Shown here one piece after another: positions 34,549-48,760 of a stretch of DNA of 64,000 nt. The first letter of the stretch is position 1; each line of letters begins with the position of its first letter. The stretch comes from Toxoplasma gondii ME49 (taxonomy: Eukaryota > Apicomplexa > Conoidasida > Eucoccidiorida > Sarcocystidae). The stretch is taken from contig NC_031475.1 in assembly GCF_000006565.2 (NCBI RefSeq), forward strand, positions 2,069,190-2,133,189, in the 5' to 3' direction. Below the pieces are notes generated by a model. That model was not told the DNA's origin. It saw only the letters and a list, made by a program, of their open reading frames with translations, and searched no databases. The position numbers and the translations under genes were made by a program.

Positions 34549-37500
34549 AATTCCAGCTCAAAGAGGAAAACGTTAGCGCAGCGACAACGAACAAGAGATG
34601 AATTCCTCAACTTTGCGTACAGGAAGATGATAGTGAGAAGTTCCAAGTCGACGACGAACTCTCCATGATGAAGACTTCGCATCGGCCGCGACGAGTAACA
34701 AACGGACCTCGTTCCACTTGTCGTCTCCTATTTTTTGCTCACGCGGAGGTGTACGAAGAGTGAATAAAGGGGAGAACGGGAAAACAGTTATGACAAAAAA
34801 CAAGGACTCTAGCGTGTCATTTCCTCCGTCCAGGGACTGAGACACAGAACACACAAACAGCGGTTAGTAACGGAGCTAGACTGTGTCTCGCCTGACGAGA
34901 CATGAAGAAGGAAAAAATGACAAGAAAACGTAGCGATGCAGTATTCAATATTTCAGCCTCGTTAGCTTTCCGCGGACCAAAATCTGGAAAAAAGCCGGAG
35001 TATCGCAGAACGTCGTCCAGCCAGCCTTGGCTCTTCGCTGTTTCCCCAAGGGTTCTTTGCAACCGAAACTTCTCGCGGACCCGCTCAACCCAGGACCGAA
35101 GAGAATCTCTCGCACATACAGGGTGTAATAGCTAACTTAATTCTAGAGAGGAACAGTTAAGAAAAGCCGCAAAAACTCCGGTACTGTATGCTCGTGAGTG
35201 TCGATGAGGCCAGAGCTGTCAACCGCCTCTGTTGTATGTACACCGCACGTGCAGCGTCGCTTACAGCACAGATGTTGTCAAGCGGCGATGATATGTTAAA
35301 TTGTGCGAGGCAGAATTAGAGGGACCGAAGGAAACTTGGGAACAGAAAGGAGGAGTAACTCTGGCCAAAGGGTGAAAAGGCTTGACGCTGTGGAGAGGCG
35401 AAATCCATATTTTGGTCTAAGCGTGTTTCTGTCTCCTGCGGAAACTCGGATGGGCCACTGCTGTGCCTCCCGTCCACCGCACCAAAAAGCAAGCTTTTCT
35501 GACTGTAATAGTCAATGTCTCCAGCCCTTTCACCAAGAGAAGGAGGGCTCTATGATCACCTAAACTTCTTCCGAAGATGGTCCCAAAGGCTGCGGCTATA
35601 CATGGTGAATCAAGGCACACAGAATCCTCGTAACGTGGTGCGTTGAGCCGCCAACGAGTTCACTGCTGCTCGGCAGACCGGCTATAGTAGTTGGTTTCGT
35701 GGCGTTTTCAGTTCCGCAAAAAGAGGCTACTTCTCTCAGCCCTTTGGCACGCAGTTAGCGTTCCGCTCTTCAGCGATTAGGAAGGTCAGGCATGAGTCCC
35801 CGAAAAGGGACATTTGATACTGATGAGGCCGAGTACGTGCTCAGGTAGCGTTCAACTCTACGGGGATACGTGTTAGTTGGCATTCTGTGACGGGGAATGA
35901 AGAGACGCGAGCCCGAACGGAAGAAGTGGATGCACAGTTGCAGAGGACGCTGGAACAACCCGGCAGAGACCGAGGCATTAGGGGAGAAAACTGTCCAGTA
36001 GTTTGAAGCAGGGGAGAAATGCGGTATTGAGTGAGTGTGGTTACGGGCGAGTAGTTGGTCTATCCATGTAATTGCGGTGCTCTGCACGTTCATTACGGTG
36101 TTCAGTTGCGTTACTGCCACTGGCATGTGACGCCGTCAGAAGGGTAGAAGAGCAAGGTCTGCCGGTTTTATGGAGTTCCAGGTCCGCGGATGCGCTATAC
36201 GTGTGTTTTGCGCCATAGCGTATAATGGCGCACATTTACATATACATATATATATGTATACATATATATATGTCAGTATCATTACATAAATGCACGGCAT
36301 CCACATATCTGTTCACTTTGAATGCAAAACTATGGCAGAGGGATGCTAGTGTCAAGGACACCGAGACCTTAGTTGAAGATGAAGCTGCCGAGAAAATGGA
36401 ACTTGGCGAAACAATGCATTTTTCTAGCGAAGGAACAAAACAAGACAGATGCACGAAAATAGATAGAGGGAACATCAACATATGTGTGTGGACCTACAAA
36501 GATGGAAGTGTCGTACGTGCACAGCTATCTATGTGTTTCTCTGGGAACATCTCTATTTTCGTGTGTAAAAACCACCAAACGTTTCCGCATATGTTTCTCC
36601 TGAGATTAGGCGTACAAACGAAATGCCTCTGGTGTATGCACAGAACTGGAGGAAATTAAAAGAGGAATCTAAAAGGGCTGCATGTTTGTTTATACTCGGC
36701 CACTTCAATACATCCGCACTCCTGTGCACATCTGTGGGGAAGCTCGGGGGTATGAAGCATGTGAAGAAGTGCTACTGGACAAAAGACTTGATCTAGAAGA
36801 CATGTGTATGTAGACAGGTCTGCATGTGTGATGTTTCGGATCGTTGAAGGAGAAGAAACATGCTACCGTCAGAGTCCATAACATGCGTGAACTAGGGGGT
36901 ACGTCGGATCCCGAAAGGGCTCTGCTACGGTTTCTCGTGTGTTCCGCATGTATTTCTAAATACCAACAGCGGGAAGCAGACGCCAAGAGAAGCCTAACAT
37001 GCCACCCGTCATAGAACGCGATTGCCCGTCTGCTGCGGCCGGCAGAATCCGTTGGCGTCTCCAGCCTGCCTGTTCTTCGACCAGGTGCAGAAAGAACACG
37101 ACAGCGAACAGAACATCTTGTGGACAGACGTCTTGCACCTATCTGGATCTGTATAGGACGAAAATGCTGTTACACACTCTTGCAGATAGATGGCGCTGTA
37201 TACACACGCGCGTTTCGAGCCTGACCCCACCCGATGCATGACCTCAAAAGTCAAGATGTGCGCGCAAGTGTGCCAAGCGCAATCTCGACACAGGCAGGTG
37301 GAAATTCTTGATGACGGCTGTCTGTTCCAGAAATCGTGAAATGGGAACAACGCAATGGAAGAAGCGGGTCACCGTGCAGGCACCGCAGATACTCCTGCAT
37401 CTGGGCATTTAAATCCACATGTTAAAAATGCGTATGGTCGATGCGCACGAACAGGCAATATCCAGTTGCGCATACACACAAAATACAGTGCATATGTAGG

Positions 37501-38124
37501 AAAGAAGGCATGAACAAGTAAACAAACAGACTTGCGCAGAGAGAGATACATGCATCTACAGAGATGATGTTCATGTGCAAAGATCCGCACACAAACAGCG
37601 GCACATTCATAAATGTGGTACGCGGTTCGAATCGGGCAGGAACCTCAACAGCCAGCAACTCAGGGAAGTCGACGATGGGCTGAAGAGACAGACGACGCGA
37701 GAAGCGAAGGGAAGGATACTCTGAAACGAAGCTCTGTTGCGTCGTATCTCACGCTGTTCCATTCGCTTCTTCGGCCTGTGAAGCACGCAGAAAGAAGATC
37801 GAAAGCGCTCGCGTTACGTACGTAGAATTACATCCTGACATCCTTTGAGACTCAGATCCGTCTTGCTTCCACGCACAGACGTCCGATAATCTGAATCCGA
37901 CAAGTCACTCATCTCTACACGCTTCTTTCGCAGAAAGACAACTAGGAGGCGCCCAGAACATGTCTCTCCACAGCAAGCTGGAACTCAAATTCCTGAGTTG
38001 GCGACAGCTCGAGCACAGGTAACAACTAGAAACATGCATGTGCACACCTGCACTTTTGCCACGGAAACAAAAAAGGGGGATGAAAGCAACCACGCAGAAT
38101 AAACAAGATGTGTTTTCGCAGTTT
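34549..38124. other. ATG9 5' flank and SEC63 3' flank
   Basis: About 3.6 kb between two minus-strand genes, with more even base composition than the coding regions. A TA microsatellite lies at 36237-36273. A 144-codon plus-strand frame (36225-36659) starts inside that repeat and has no recognisable domain. A 32-codon minus-strand frame at 37912-37814 starts MSDLSDSDYRTSVRG and could be an extra SEC63 exon. Nothing else is supported. Confidence 0.45.
36237..36273. repeat. TA-rich microsatellite
   Basis: TACATATA/TATGTATA units. Confidence 0.85.
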
Positions 38125-39828
38125 TTAAAAACTCACATTGGTCAGGTTGTTTGCAGATTCATTTTTGTCACTCGAAGGCGCGGTCGAGGCAGCTTGTGCT
38201 GTCGCCTGAGAGCTGGCAGAATTTTCTGCATTTGCCGCTTCACCTGCTTCTTGTGTCTTCTTCTTCACCGCCACGCGCAGACCTTCGTCCAAGTCGAAAC
38301 TCTCTTCTTCGTCACTCGAGGTGTACATTTCTCCTGGAAAATGTCGAGACGCAACGACAAACGGAACTCCTTGAACGGATGCACGAAACAAGGAACAGCC
38401 CCATACCCGTCCACCAATCGCCTTCTCTCTCCAGCATCCTCGCAGTTGTCTCACTGCATCTTCCTTCTCTCTCAAGGCGCCGTTCTTCATCAAACGCCTA
38501 TCCACGACTCTTGCTCCACGTTCCCTGCCACAACTTTCCTCTGTTTTACTCTCTCTCTCGGTCCGATATCCAAAACCAGCATGCATGCTGACACCATACA
38601 CTATACATATTTCCATACATATATATATATATATATATATATTCAAATACATATATATATATATATATATGTATTCGAAGTACATCGAGTCACGGAACCC
38701 GGTATGTCCGATTCCTTTCTCAGTTCTCACCGAGCATCTGCTGGAACAGGGTCGGTTCTTCGTCAAGGCGGAGATCCTCGGGATGGATCCACACTGGGCG
38801 TGGTTTTTCTTCGGGGTGGTAGGCTGCGTGAAGCAGAGAAGCAGAAACCACAGCAACTTGAACATCCTAGCAAAGGTGCGACGCCTCCTCTTCTTCCTCT
38901 CCGGATTATCCTCCCTCGGCTTTCTCCCTTCACTCTGCGCACACTCTTCTCTCGATTTCCCCTCTGCTTCACAAATTTCCTTTGTTTTCCCCTGTGTTCC
39001 TTTGTTTTCCTTCTTGCTCTCAGTTCTCCTTCATTTTCATGTTTTCTCGGCGCTCCATGCGTCTCCTCGGACCTTTGAACTCGAGCTCCATCGTGCAGTC
39101 GCAGCCGGCGTAGGAGTCGCAGATCGCGAGGACGGTGACGCTCTGCTTCCCCACTCGGTTGACTCTGAACTGAATTCTTTCTTCGACGACGCGCTCGGCA
39201 GACTTCGACCGCACAAAATTCAGAATGCGTCCTGATAACAGAAGCGCCAGGCTCAAAGTAAAGTATTGAAGAAGTCAGAGTGCATGCGCCGATGTGCCCT
39301 CCCGATTGTTTGCCACACTGAGACGGAGAGAGGCGCAAGCCGCGAGAGTCTAAGACGAGTGAGAGAGAGCGACCCCGCACTGTTGCGCCGACGACGGAAG
39401 GAAAAATCCGGAGGGCTGTTCGTCGAAAAACTCGAGACTCCTAACGCAGGCAGTGGAGGATGTCCGAATACTTGGAAATCGAGGATCCTCTTCCACACAA
39501 GCCAGCCGAAAAGCGGCGCGAACAGAAACACAAATGCCTACCTCCCGTCGACGCGCTCTCCGTTTTGTCTACGAGGAAAATCCACCATTCCTCGTACTTC
39601 GCCATCGGGAGCAGCGGTGCATGCACGGCGCCAGCTGCCTCACCCTCCTGCGAAACACAGTCGAGCCACGAGTTGTGGAGAATGTCGACGACACAAGAGG
39701 CAGAAAGTTTCAAGAAAACAGACTGCAGTTGACGGGGGTTGACACCGCAAATGCAAACATAAAAACACAAACAGAGGGTGAGATACACACACCGAGAAAT
39801 CGGAAAATGTCGCTGTACATGAGGATAT

Positions 39829-39875
<47 letters not shown>

Positions 39876-42800
39876 TGAGCCTGTGTTACTTGTGCCTTTT
39901 TCGGATTGCATTTGTGAAAGTTAGAGATGTTCTCGAGTTTCCATGTGGCGGTTTTTCTCGTAAAACGCACATTCAAATTGGTTCGCGTGAGCGTGACTTG
40001 GCAAGTGGCGAAGTCGCCGGCAACGATTTCCGCCTCGTCTTCGACGAAGACCGTCGCCTCCATCTTCATGCGAGAGACCTGGTGGCAAAACGCCTGGATG
40101 TCCAGCTGCTGATCGGGGCTCATGTCCACCAGGCCTTTGCGCTCTTCAGGGTCTTGCTTCAGAAAATCGCCCAACTCGCGAGCAGCGTGTTTGCCTCTGC
40201 ATGCACAGGCAGCGAGAACACACACATCGGTCTCAGGCTCAGGGAGCACCAGACAGAAAAGATGAGAAAGAGGAGAAACAGGAGAGAAGCAATGGAACAG
40301 GGGGAACAGGGCAGACAAGGGAACAAGCAAGACCGGAAAGGGAGCTAGCGAGGAGAGAGAACAAGGACGACAGACGAGAGAGAGGACCCGATGTGGAGGC
40401 GAGAGCAAGAGAAGAAACAGACTTGAAGAGAGACATCAAAGAAGCTTGAGGAAGACGGACAAGGAAAGGGATCGTCGAATCCTTGCTTGAACAAGAGGAA
40501 GAGAATTGGATTTACCTACGGCTGCAACCACGCGAACTGGAAAGGCTGCACCCAAGTTCAAGGAAAGGAAAAACGGTTCCTTCACACACGACCCATCTCC
40601 CCTACATCGCATCGTGCGTCTCGCATCGTCACCTTCCCTCTGCCCTGAATTCTCGCTTCTCTCTGAATCCCCACTCATAGGGACACACACAGATAGATAT
40701 ACACACTTGACTCATGCAATTATTACCCCATGCATGCAAGAATATAGACATATCATCCCCCCTCTAGATAGATGCATTCACGTATATCCTTTCACACATA
40801 CATGCAAATACATGTATGTATACATATATATATATATATAGTAAACATGGATGGGGAGTCTTTTGTGTACCTCTGGCAGTGGCGAACAGCCTCGAGTGTG
40901 AAGTGTGGAACTTGAAGAAGAGTGGAGCTCCGCCCGTCGAGGCCTTGAACGAGGCACCGTCTGAATTCCAAGACGGAAGTCGCTGCATGCAGCCAGTCGC
41001 TGAGCACGCAAATCTCCGCCATGCACTGCGTGATGGGCAGAGACGCCCTGAGAGAAATCCACAAAAACGCATGCAGAGTGGGGAGAAGTTGTCAAAAAAA
41101 CCTGCAAAGTGCGTAAAGGATTTCCAGATTGCGCGAGGCAGGAAAAACACGGGTCCACCTGTTAGTTAGCGTTGCTCTCTTGAGTGTACATCCACTGAAA
41201 TGTTGGAGGAAACCAGAACCCAGGTGGACAGTCACTGTAGGTACAGTGAAAGCTGCTTCGTGTTCCATGAACGAAGCTACATACGAATGTGCCGCTGTAC
41301 AGGTCGGAGGTCTTGAGTGCACACACGAAACGCGAGCAAAGCAACAGAGAAAACCGGGAAGATCGGCAAAGAAAGTGACAACTCACTTTAGCAGTTCATC
41401 CAAGGCATCGCGGAGACGGTCGCTCATGAGGTGGTGCAGCCGCTGCATGTGACCCAGAATGAGGTAGTAATTCCTGCAAGAAAAGCGGAAGCACTCTCAC
41501 GCATCACGATGGAAGCAACAACGGCCGACAGAAAGGACTCCGGCGACACACAGCTTCTAAACAAGAGGGGGAACGCGGGAGCGATGCGGCACCGGCGACA
41601 AGGAAAGTAAGAAACAGCAGGTCCGAGACGAGCGGCGGAAGAACGTCGGTTCCGGTGTACGTACAGACAGCGCGAGCGGGCAGCGTCTGTGCAAGTGTGC
41701 TGTGAAGACGCGTTTTTGCCCTGTTTTCCGCGTCTTCGTTTCTTGTCTTTACCTGACAATGATGGGGGCATTCAGCACGCGTTTCTTCGGCTCGACGGCC
41801 TGGTCAATGATCTCTCGCATTTCCACGTCGTCCTCCTTCTCGACCTGCATCGCGCGGCTCTCTCCGGAGGCACTGAGGTACTCGGGAAAGTTCTTCAGCC
41901 GACTGCCTTCTGCCATGTAGTGTGTGAGGAACTGCAGCGTTTCTACCAAAACGCCATTGGCTGCAACGCGAAGAAGAAAACATGTACGTGGCTACGATCA
42001 TGTTTTACACGCAAGACCTCGAAGACGCGAAAAGGCAGACTGTGATGCGTAGGCGACAGCCGCCCGACGCCTCGAAATAGGTGATGTGAAACAGCCTTAA
42101 GACCGTAGGCGGCTGACTTCCTTCACGTTCAGCTGCCGATTCAGCAGTCCGGTGCGTCAGTGGTGTACAACAACTATACAGACCTTTTTTTTGTGTCTCG
42201 TAACTGGAGGCACACACACGTATCCTACGTACTCCGCACTGCAACTACTGAATCGTAGAAGAATCGAAGGCGACGGACACTGCGATACAGAAGATATCAA
42301 GATTCTCAGCATGCAGACCCGCCGTACATAGCCTCCAGTTACACAACAGGCGCCGAGCTTGCAAGAGTCCCGTCACTTCACCTTACAGACTAACACGAGA
42401 AAGGCGACTACCAGAGTAAGAAAGCCTTTTTTCACAGCTTGCAGCAGCCGACGAGCGAAAGACCATGCGCTGCGGAGACGCGCGGCTTCATTCTGAAAAA
42501 CTTCGGTGCGAATGCGCCTCGTCGAGCCTCACTTGGACGTTAGTTCAAAAGCACGGGCAGAGCAGCCGAACGGATGCGAAACACTCTCCCAGTGAGAGCC
42601 CGAGGAAAGAAGCAGACAGAAGGACAGATTTAAAAAGAGGGGAAAGAAATGGAGCTGGGGAACGACTTACGAGCGTATTTCTTTTGTCTTTGGTAGTAGC
42701 AGATGAAGACCATAGGGAGAAGAACGAGGAGGAAGAGGAAGAAGCAGGAAAGAACAAGAAGTTGATATTTCTCCTCGACGAGGAAGCGCGGGAGACCCAT

Positions 42801-44255
42801 GCCGACTTTCATGTTGCCTGGTCCATCAGGATTTCCATACTTTTCGTAGTTCGCCTTTGCAACCTGGGAGGGAAAGAAATCCGATGAACGAAAATGCAGC
42901 TCTACCACACACGCATGCCTGCAGCGTTTCGGCCTGCAAGGTCTAAACCAGTAGTCCAACTCGTGGTATAACCTCCGCAGAAAAAGCTGTTCGCTCACTC
43001 AGACGGGCACACACAGAGACTGCCGCCTTGGTGGGTCCTGCCCTTTTGTTTCTCTCCGTTGATTCTCTTTCCTGTCCTAGGATCGTCTTACTCGTCCTCG
43101 TGAGGGGCTCTTTCCCTTCACAAGAGAATTTAGAACCAAGAGAAAGCATATGTCCGGCTCGGCGCTTCATGCCTCTCTCCTCCAGAAAGGCCACCGTCCT
43201 TCAACATGTCTACGCTCACGTGAGTACAGATGTAGGTGTGCCTCCAACTGGTTGTGTGTTTCTCAGGAGATCCTCGGCCAAAGGTCAGGCTCGTCCTTCA
43301 ACTCCGTTTTCAGACAGGAGTTGCACACAGCCCCGTGTTCGGTACGCGCTCTTCTGCGAATGAAGCGAGTGATGTTTTCCACCACGTTCCTCGCTTTGCA
43401 CATGTCCACGCAAGAGAGGAAGGTGAGGAAGTCCTCCGGCGCTCGCTGTTCTCCGAAAAAGGCGCACCGCCCTTCTCAAACTTCCACTCCATTCTCGGTG
43501 TTTCTCTCAAGTCACCCGCCCACTCACGGCGTTCCCCTGGGTGTGTGTCAACCGTTTCTCCCGCAAGCTGTTCCTCTCCCGAGCACCATCTCCGAAGTCT
43601 CTCTTCCCCGTCGCAGCTGAGATGAGAGGCTGCTGCGTCCGCTGCTTCGGCGTTCTGGCTCTTTTGGGTTTCAAGAAACAGAGAAACGTGTATTACTCAC
43701 CGGATCCGTCAGAGCTTGGTACGCCTTCGCGACGAGAATGAACTTTGCGGCGCTTGTCGGGTCGTTGACGTTTTTGTCAGGGTGATACTTGAGGGACATG
43801 AGGCGGTAGGCCTTCTTGATCTCCCGGTTAGAGGCGCTGGGTTCGACTTGAAGGATTTCAAAGGGGTCGAAGGTCTTGAGATTCTTCATTTCCGGGAGAT
43901 TCACGCAGAGGTAGAGGAGTGCAATCCAGGCGCAGAGCAGCGCCAGCTTCTCGACCCAGGCGTAGCCGCCGAACCAGCGCTGGGACCACTTGTCCGCCCG
44001 CGCGCTCTCCCGCTCCCGCTTGCTCGTGCACTCCGAGCACTTGCAGTGTATGTACACCGAGCCCTTCCGCGTCTTGGTCGGATACTGCTTCGAGTACGAG
44101 CTCGGATAGAACGCCTTCTTCAGCGAGAAGAAGGTCCAGGGCAGCACGGTGCAGAAGGAGACCGTGCATAGGTAGAACATGAACGCGCTGTCGTCGTAGT
44201 CCAGCAGCGGTTCCCTCTGCTCCTCCTTCGTGAAGGTGTCGCGAAACTGAGACAT
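38125..44255 (-). CDS. SEC63: SEC63, J-domain subunit of the ER protein translocon, 10 exons
   Basis: SEC63 recruits lumenal Hsp70 (BiP) to the Sec61 channel to drive translocation. Exons (minus): 44255-43701, 42863-42671, 41960-41753, 41473-41387, 41047-40871, 40196-39971, 39722-39542, 39231-39073, 38823-38731, 38333-38125. All phases agree, giving 695 residues, close to yeast (663) and human (760). Membrane helices lie near residues 24-43, 101-119 and 218-241. The J domain is between helices 2 and 3: FDPFEILQVEPSASNREIKK, with the catalytic HPD at 158-160. The Brl/Sec63 region includes NYYLILGHMQRLHHLMSDRL, MAEICVLSDWL, HAPLLP with YEEWWIFLVD, and FRVNRVGKQSVTVLAICDSY. A short loop after helix 1 has HCKCSEC. 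The tail is acidic then Ala/Ser-rich. The ending NLTNVSF-stop overlaps a perfect GTGAGT donor, so one more exon is possible. The donor of exon 8 (GTCCGA) is weak. Confidence 0.92.
38616..38671. repeat. TA microsatellite in the last SEC63 intron
   Basis: Two (TA)n runs joined by TTCAAATACA, inside intron 38334-38730. Confidence 0.9.
39827..39874. repeat. TA microsatellite in a SEC63 intron
   Basis: (TA)n run inside intron 39723-39970. Confidence 0.9.
40805..40842. repeat. TA-rich microsatellite in a SEC63 intron
   Basis: ATGTATACATATATA tract close to the donor site of intron 40197-40870. Confidence 0.85.
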
Positions 44256-47200
44256 CTTGGCTTACAGGGGAAAAGATGTGGGGGCAGAGAGACGCAGGGG
44301 AAAACAAAAGGTTGCGCGGAGAGAGCAGAGGAGACGCGCGCGAAGACGGACACAGGACCCAGGTGGAGACCAACAGGGGTGCACCCGCAAGACGAGAGGG
44401 CAAAACGAAGGAGAAACGCAGAATGGGGTGAAGACGGGGACAGAGGAGAAGAAAGTAGAGGGAAAAGAAAAGATGAAGACGGGGAAGGCTCGGGGAAGAA
44501 TCGTGATTCGGAGCAAGCGAGAAGAATCCATGGAAGAAGATAAAGACTCAGTGCGTTCCTCCTCGCGTTCCTTCAGAGCAGGACACAAAAAGGAGAAAGG
44601 CCGATCAGAGAGGACGGGCTCCGACTCTTTTGTCAGAGAGCGCCTTTGGCCGAGGCAGGACGACAGAGTGAAACGCGCACAAAAGAGAAGCGAGAAGAGG
44701 ACGGCTGTCCTCTCCAGACAACTGACTACGGGTCCACAATCTTCAACATTCTTTCCCTGCGGGGGCTCTGAGACGGATGAGCGGCAGAGCAGGAGCGGAG
44801 ATGACCGGAAGAGTTTTGTGGAGTAACGCGCTCCCAGACTGGCGATGAGTGCAGAGAAAAGTCTTCGGTAGTCGCCAAAGACGCGCAAGAAAAGAGGGAC
44901 GAAGGGGGAAATTGGATGCCGCAGCGGCCCCGTCAGTTCCAGGGGAGGGAAAGCAACGAAAAAAAAGGCGAGTTCTTCGCTGTGCCCGCGGCCTCACACA
45001 CGAAAGTGGAACAGCAATCGCATGCTCACCCGGATTGCACTCGGGTGCTGCTGAGCCGAGGAACGGAATTGGGATTTAGGAAAGGGTACGAGAGAAACGA
45101 AGTCGTAAGGTTGCCTTGTCTTTGACGTGGTGTTGAAGGAAGGGCCGCGGACGGGCGCAAAGTCGGGGGAACCGTGCGGTACTCCAGCGCCAGAAAAGTG
45201 GAAAGGACGGAGAAGCGGGCGAAACGAGCGCGGAAGGCAGGAGTGGAAAGAAGGAAAAAAGCAGGTCGACAGCCGCGTATTCACCCTCCGAACAACCGCC
45301 TTCTTTCGGGGCAAGACCACAAACAACAAGAGTTGAGGCCCCCCGTGTGAAGGAGGGTGCTTGTTGATCTGCAGGAAAACGACACCGAAACAAAGAAGCG
45401 GCAACAAGGGAAGAGGACGCTTCAACACAGGCAAAAGAGAAGGGAAGAATGTGACGACGACGTCCTCGAAAAAGCGAGAAAAGGGCAGGGCCTACAAGCA
45501 CATGCAAACACCGCCTCCCTGACGCCTCAGACAAAGTGACCCGCTGTGTAAGCGCCACAAAAAGGACGTTTTTTCGCTGCTTTTCTTGCTTCGCGCATAT
45601 AAGCCGACACAAAAACTCGGGCGTCGCCGTTACCTCGATACTTTCTTTAGGGCATTCTACCGCCCAATTTCTGACTATGAGACTTCGACTGCGATGGGAG
45701 AATCAAAAGTGTTTGAGAGCCCCTGGACCTTTCATGCAGTCTTCCCCAAGACAACTCAGGGCCGCACGAAAAGCTTTCCTGGACAAGGGAAAGGCAGGCA
45801 CGACACGAAAACGGAGACTCTCCAAATCGTTTGCCTTGGATTTTTTGAGGATTAGCACGTGCACAGAATCCAGATGTCTCATTTCTACTGTTTCATCCAA
45901 AACGCCCGCTTGTTGCCCGACCCTTCTATCAAAGACAACCCGTGGGGTTCTGCTAAATGCGAAAAGAGACAGCCAGACGGGAAACGAAGGGAAGACTCAC
46001 TTTTGTGAAATATGACAGCGCATGCGCTTATTTTGACTCACACTGGTGTGAAAGGTGATAGCAGTCTATGGGTGACGATCCTGGTCCCACGGAGGCCTTG
46101 AAGATTCGCTCCTGGAGCAACGAGGAAGTTTGTGACATGCAAGCGACGGAGAATGCGTCCCTGCACTCTCATCACTCTTTTAACCGTTCCTGGGCTTTGA
46201 TCAGCAGCATGTAGCTACCGCAGAGTGGCATGAATCCTCCAGGCAATCTCAAGAGCTTTCTAATGTGAACGTTTGTCTCCTGAAAGTAACGGTGCAAACT
46301 GTAACAAAGGACTCTTTAACTTAAACTGATGTTTCGATCCCGAAATGAACAGAGCAGACATGCTACTTCCCTAGATGTTCCTAACGTTCCTCAGCACGGC
46401 AATGGAATACCGGTTCTTTGCAAAGTTGGAATCATGAAGATGAATAGAGAGTGGAGACAAATGTCGGGCTGCCATGTCCCTGGAAATAAACACTGTTCGC
46501 AGAGCCGCATTTCCATGCAGCCTGGCAGAGGATGTAGGTCCTGCTTGGCAGCGTTGACTGTGGACACAAAAGCAGCACAAAAATGCTATTCACGGCTACT
46601 GAGCAGTTGAATACGCGCGAAATGCATTGGCATTTTCATTCAGCGCATAGACTGCCTATCTAGCGACCCTCAGGACTCTTTTACATGGTTGTTCCGTCGC
46701 CCGCAAGAGTTCGAAAGGAGCAGCCACTACTATGAGAGCTGCTACGCAAGCAAATGTTTTAATGAAAACAGGCGAGAGGACGTTGTCTTCAGATCAACAA
46801 GAACTACTACATGCACCGGCAACGACAAACAAGAACGCGATTTCAGCGCAGCAATTCCTTCGCACGTAGCCAGCTTCTCTCTCGTGTTATCTTCATTATA
46901 TCGATACGACAGTGCCTCCGTTTCAGCTCCATAACCATGCCAACACGTTCTCATTATTATTTGAAATGCCGATTATCCAACTACAGTTTTAATCGTGAAT
47001 TCTACAGGTAGACAAAGGTCGAAGCGTGGACATCTTTCCTACCGGTGTGCTCTACGTCGGACATAATTTCTTCCTTCTGGATCCTGTTTCGCCTTGCACG
47101 GATATTTTCGACGCGAGGCCGCAAATGAGAGAACAAGGCTAAAAACTTCGGTTACGGAATTGTTCAGTAACGTGAACAAGCGCCACCGCTCTCCTTTCAC

Positions 47201-48760
47201 CCGTCTTCCTGTGCTTTTACTACGCGCTGTTTCTCTACCCTCGTCAGACGGACCCGGACCGTACTCTGCAGCTACCCAGTCTATCAAACCTGCACAAAAT
47301 GTCGTTGACTTCTTCAAAATAGGCGCGCACTATGGTTGTGAACAGCGGTTCTGTCTTCTGTACTGTCAGAAATAGATTTGCACCACAAATGGACAAAAGT
47401 GACGACCCCAGATTCCCCACGTGGTACACCGAGATTCGAAGGACTTCTGGATATGAATTTGGACGGAATTCCTTTAAACACCACATAACATGGAAGAAAA
47501 TACCATTCCGGTACGACATAAATCGATACACGCGATGTTAAGCATAGGGAATGATGCATACCATCGCAGGTGATGCAGCGACACGATTATCGTACTCACA
47601 CTCAGCTCGTGTTCGTGCTCAGACTCGTGAGGACGCGGGAACTCCGTTTCCTCGAGGGCAGTGCTTGTTCACTGTAATTAACCCTTTTTGATGCGTCATT
47701 GAACCGATTCCTTGGTGTAGATTTATCTTTTGTCATGTCCACAAAACTTCCGCCGGAGAGTCTCCGGGTTTCTTTCGAGTAAGCAGGTACCTTTATGTGC
47801 TGGCGAAAAGTCCGCAGATAGCAAAGGTTCTCAGGAGTGTCGCTGAGAAGAGCGATGAATATAGTCACGAAAAATTCCCCTTGGGTTCCTCGCACCCAGT
47901 GGCCAAAACGGAGCACTCGGCCTTTCCTGTTTTCCAACGGTCGGCTACAGACACGAGCACTGGTAATCCGTTAAGAACGAGGGCGAGCCTTAACACATCA
48001 CAGTAAGCGTCGTTTCCACCTCTCCCAATGCAAGTTCCTGCACAAGCAGTCATCAGGTTTCAGAGAAACAAACGCATCTATACCGTGCAGCTCTTCAAAA
48101 GAGAAAGATGCTGACTTCATATTGAGAGCCGAAAGTGACATGAAAATTCCAAAACCTTCTAATCTACCAACACTTTCTGAGCCACTGGTTTCCGTGGCTG
48201 GCACATCGTCTGCCCGGAGGTCACAAATCTCTCGGGTGTCCAGAGTCACAAATGACGATACAAATGGCCACTTTCACGGATCTTTCCCCTTTTCGAACGA
48301 GTGGTTTCCTCCACCTTCTACCTCAGTTCTGTTGAAATTTCCTTAAACGAGCGCGCCATCTCTTCCAGTTGTCTGAACACTGGCACTGGTATCCTTCCTC
48401 CGCCCCTTCCTCGCAAGGCAACGCAACCCTCCCGCGTCCCCGAAATCTCGATATTACGCATAGCCTCCTTTCCTCTTCAGTCCTTCTGCAGATCCACTCC
48501 AAAAATCATTTCAAAGCCCATGTCTGGGAAAACCGTCGAAGCGACAACGGCCTCTCTCTCTGCACCTCTGTACCCACTTGACACGGCGTGGCACTCGCCT
48601 CTCTGCAAGATCCGAGAGACGCAGTCGAGGAAACCGGATAATCGTTCAACAGGTCCTTTCCTCGTCCCCTTCTTTAACCCCGTTTACCCCCCCCCCCCCG
48701 CAAGGATGAAACAATCCGTCGAAACGTGTAAAGCAAACCGAAAAAAAGCGAAACGCGCCT
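44256..48760. other. SEC63 5' flank and intergenic region
   Basis: About 4.5 kb. The part next to SEC63 (44260-45500) is purine-rich on the plus strand, as expected for a minus-strand 5' leader. From about 45600 the composition is even, with no microsatellites. Short frames (under 100 codons) occur but none is convincing. A poly-C run lies at about 48687-48699, just past the stop of the next minus-strand gene. Confidence 0.45.

Noticed and set aside
36225..36659. 144-codon plus-strand frame
   Set aside because: Starts inside a TA microsatellite (IYIYIY), has no recognisable domain, and its length is within chance for this composition. Not excluded as a small gene.
37620..37640. GGTTCGAATC, resembling a tRNA T-arm
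   Set aside because: The bases on either side do not pair as a T-stem and no acceptor, D or anticodon arms are present.
48687..48699. Poly-C run as a possible origin or regulatory element
   Set aside because: A single homopolymer with no associated structure; probably a slippage-prone site only. The poly-G run near 63610 is similar.
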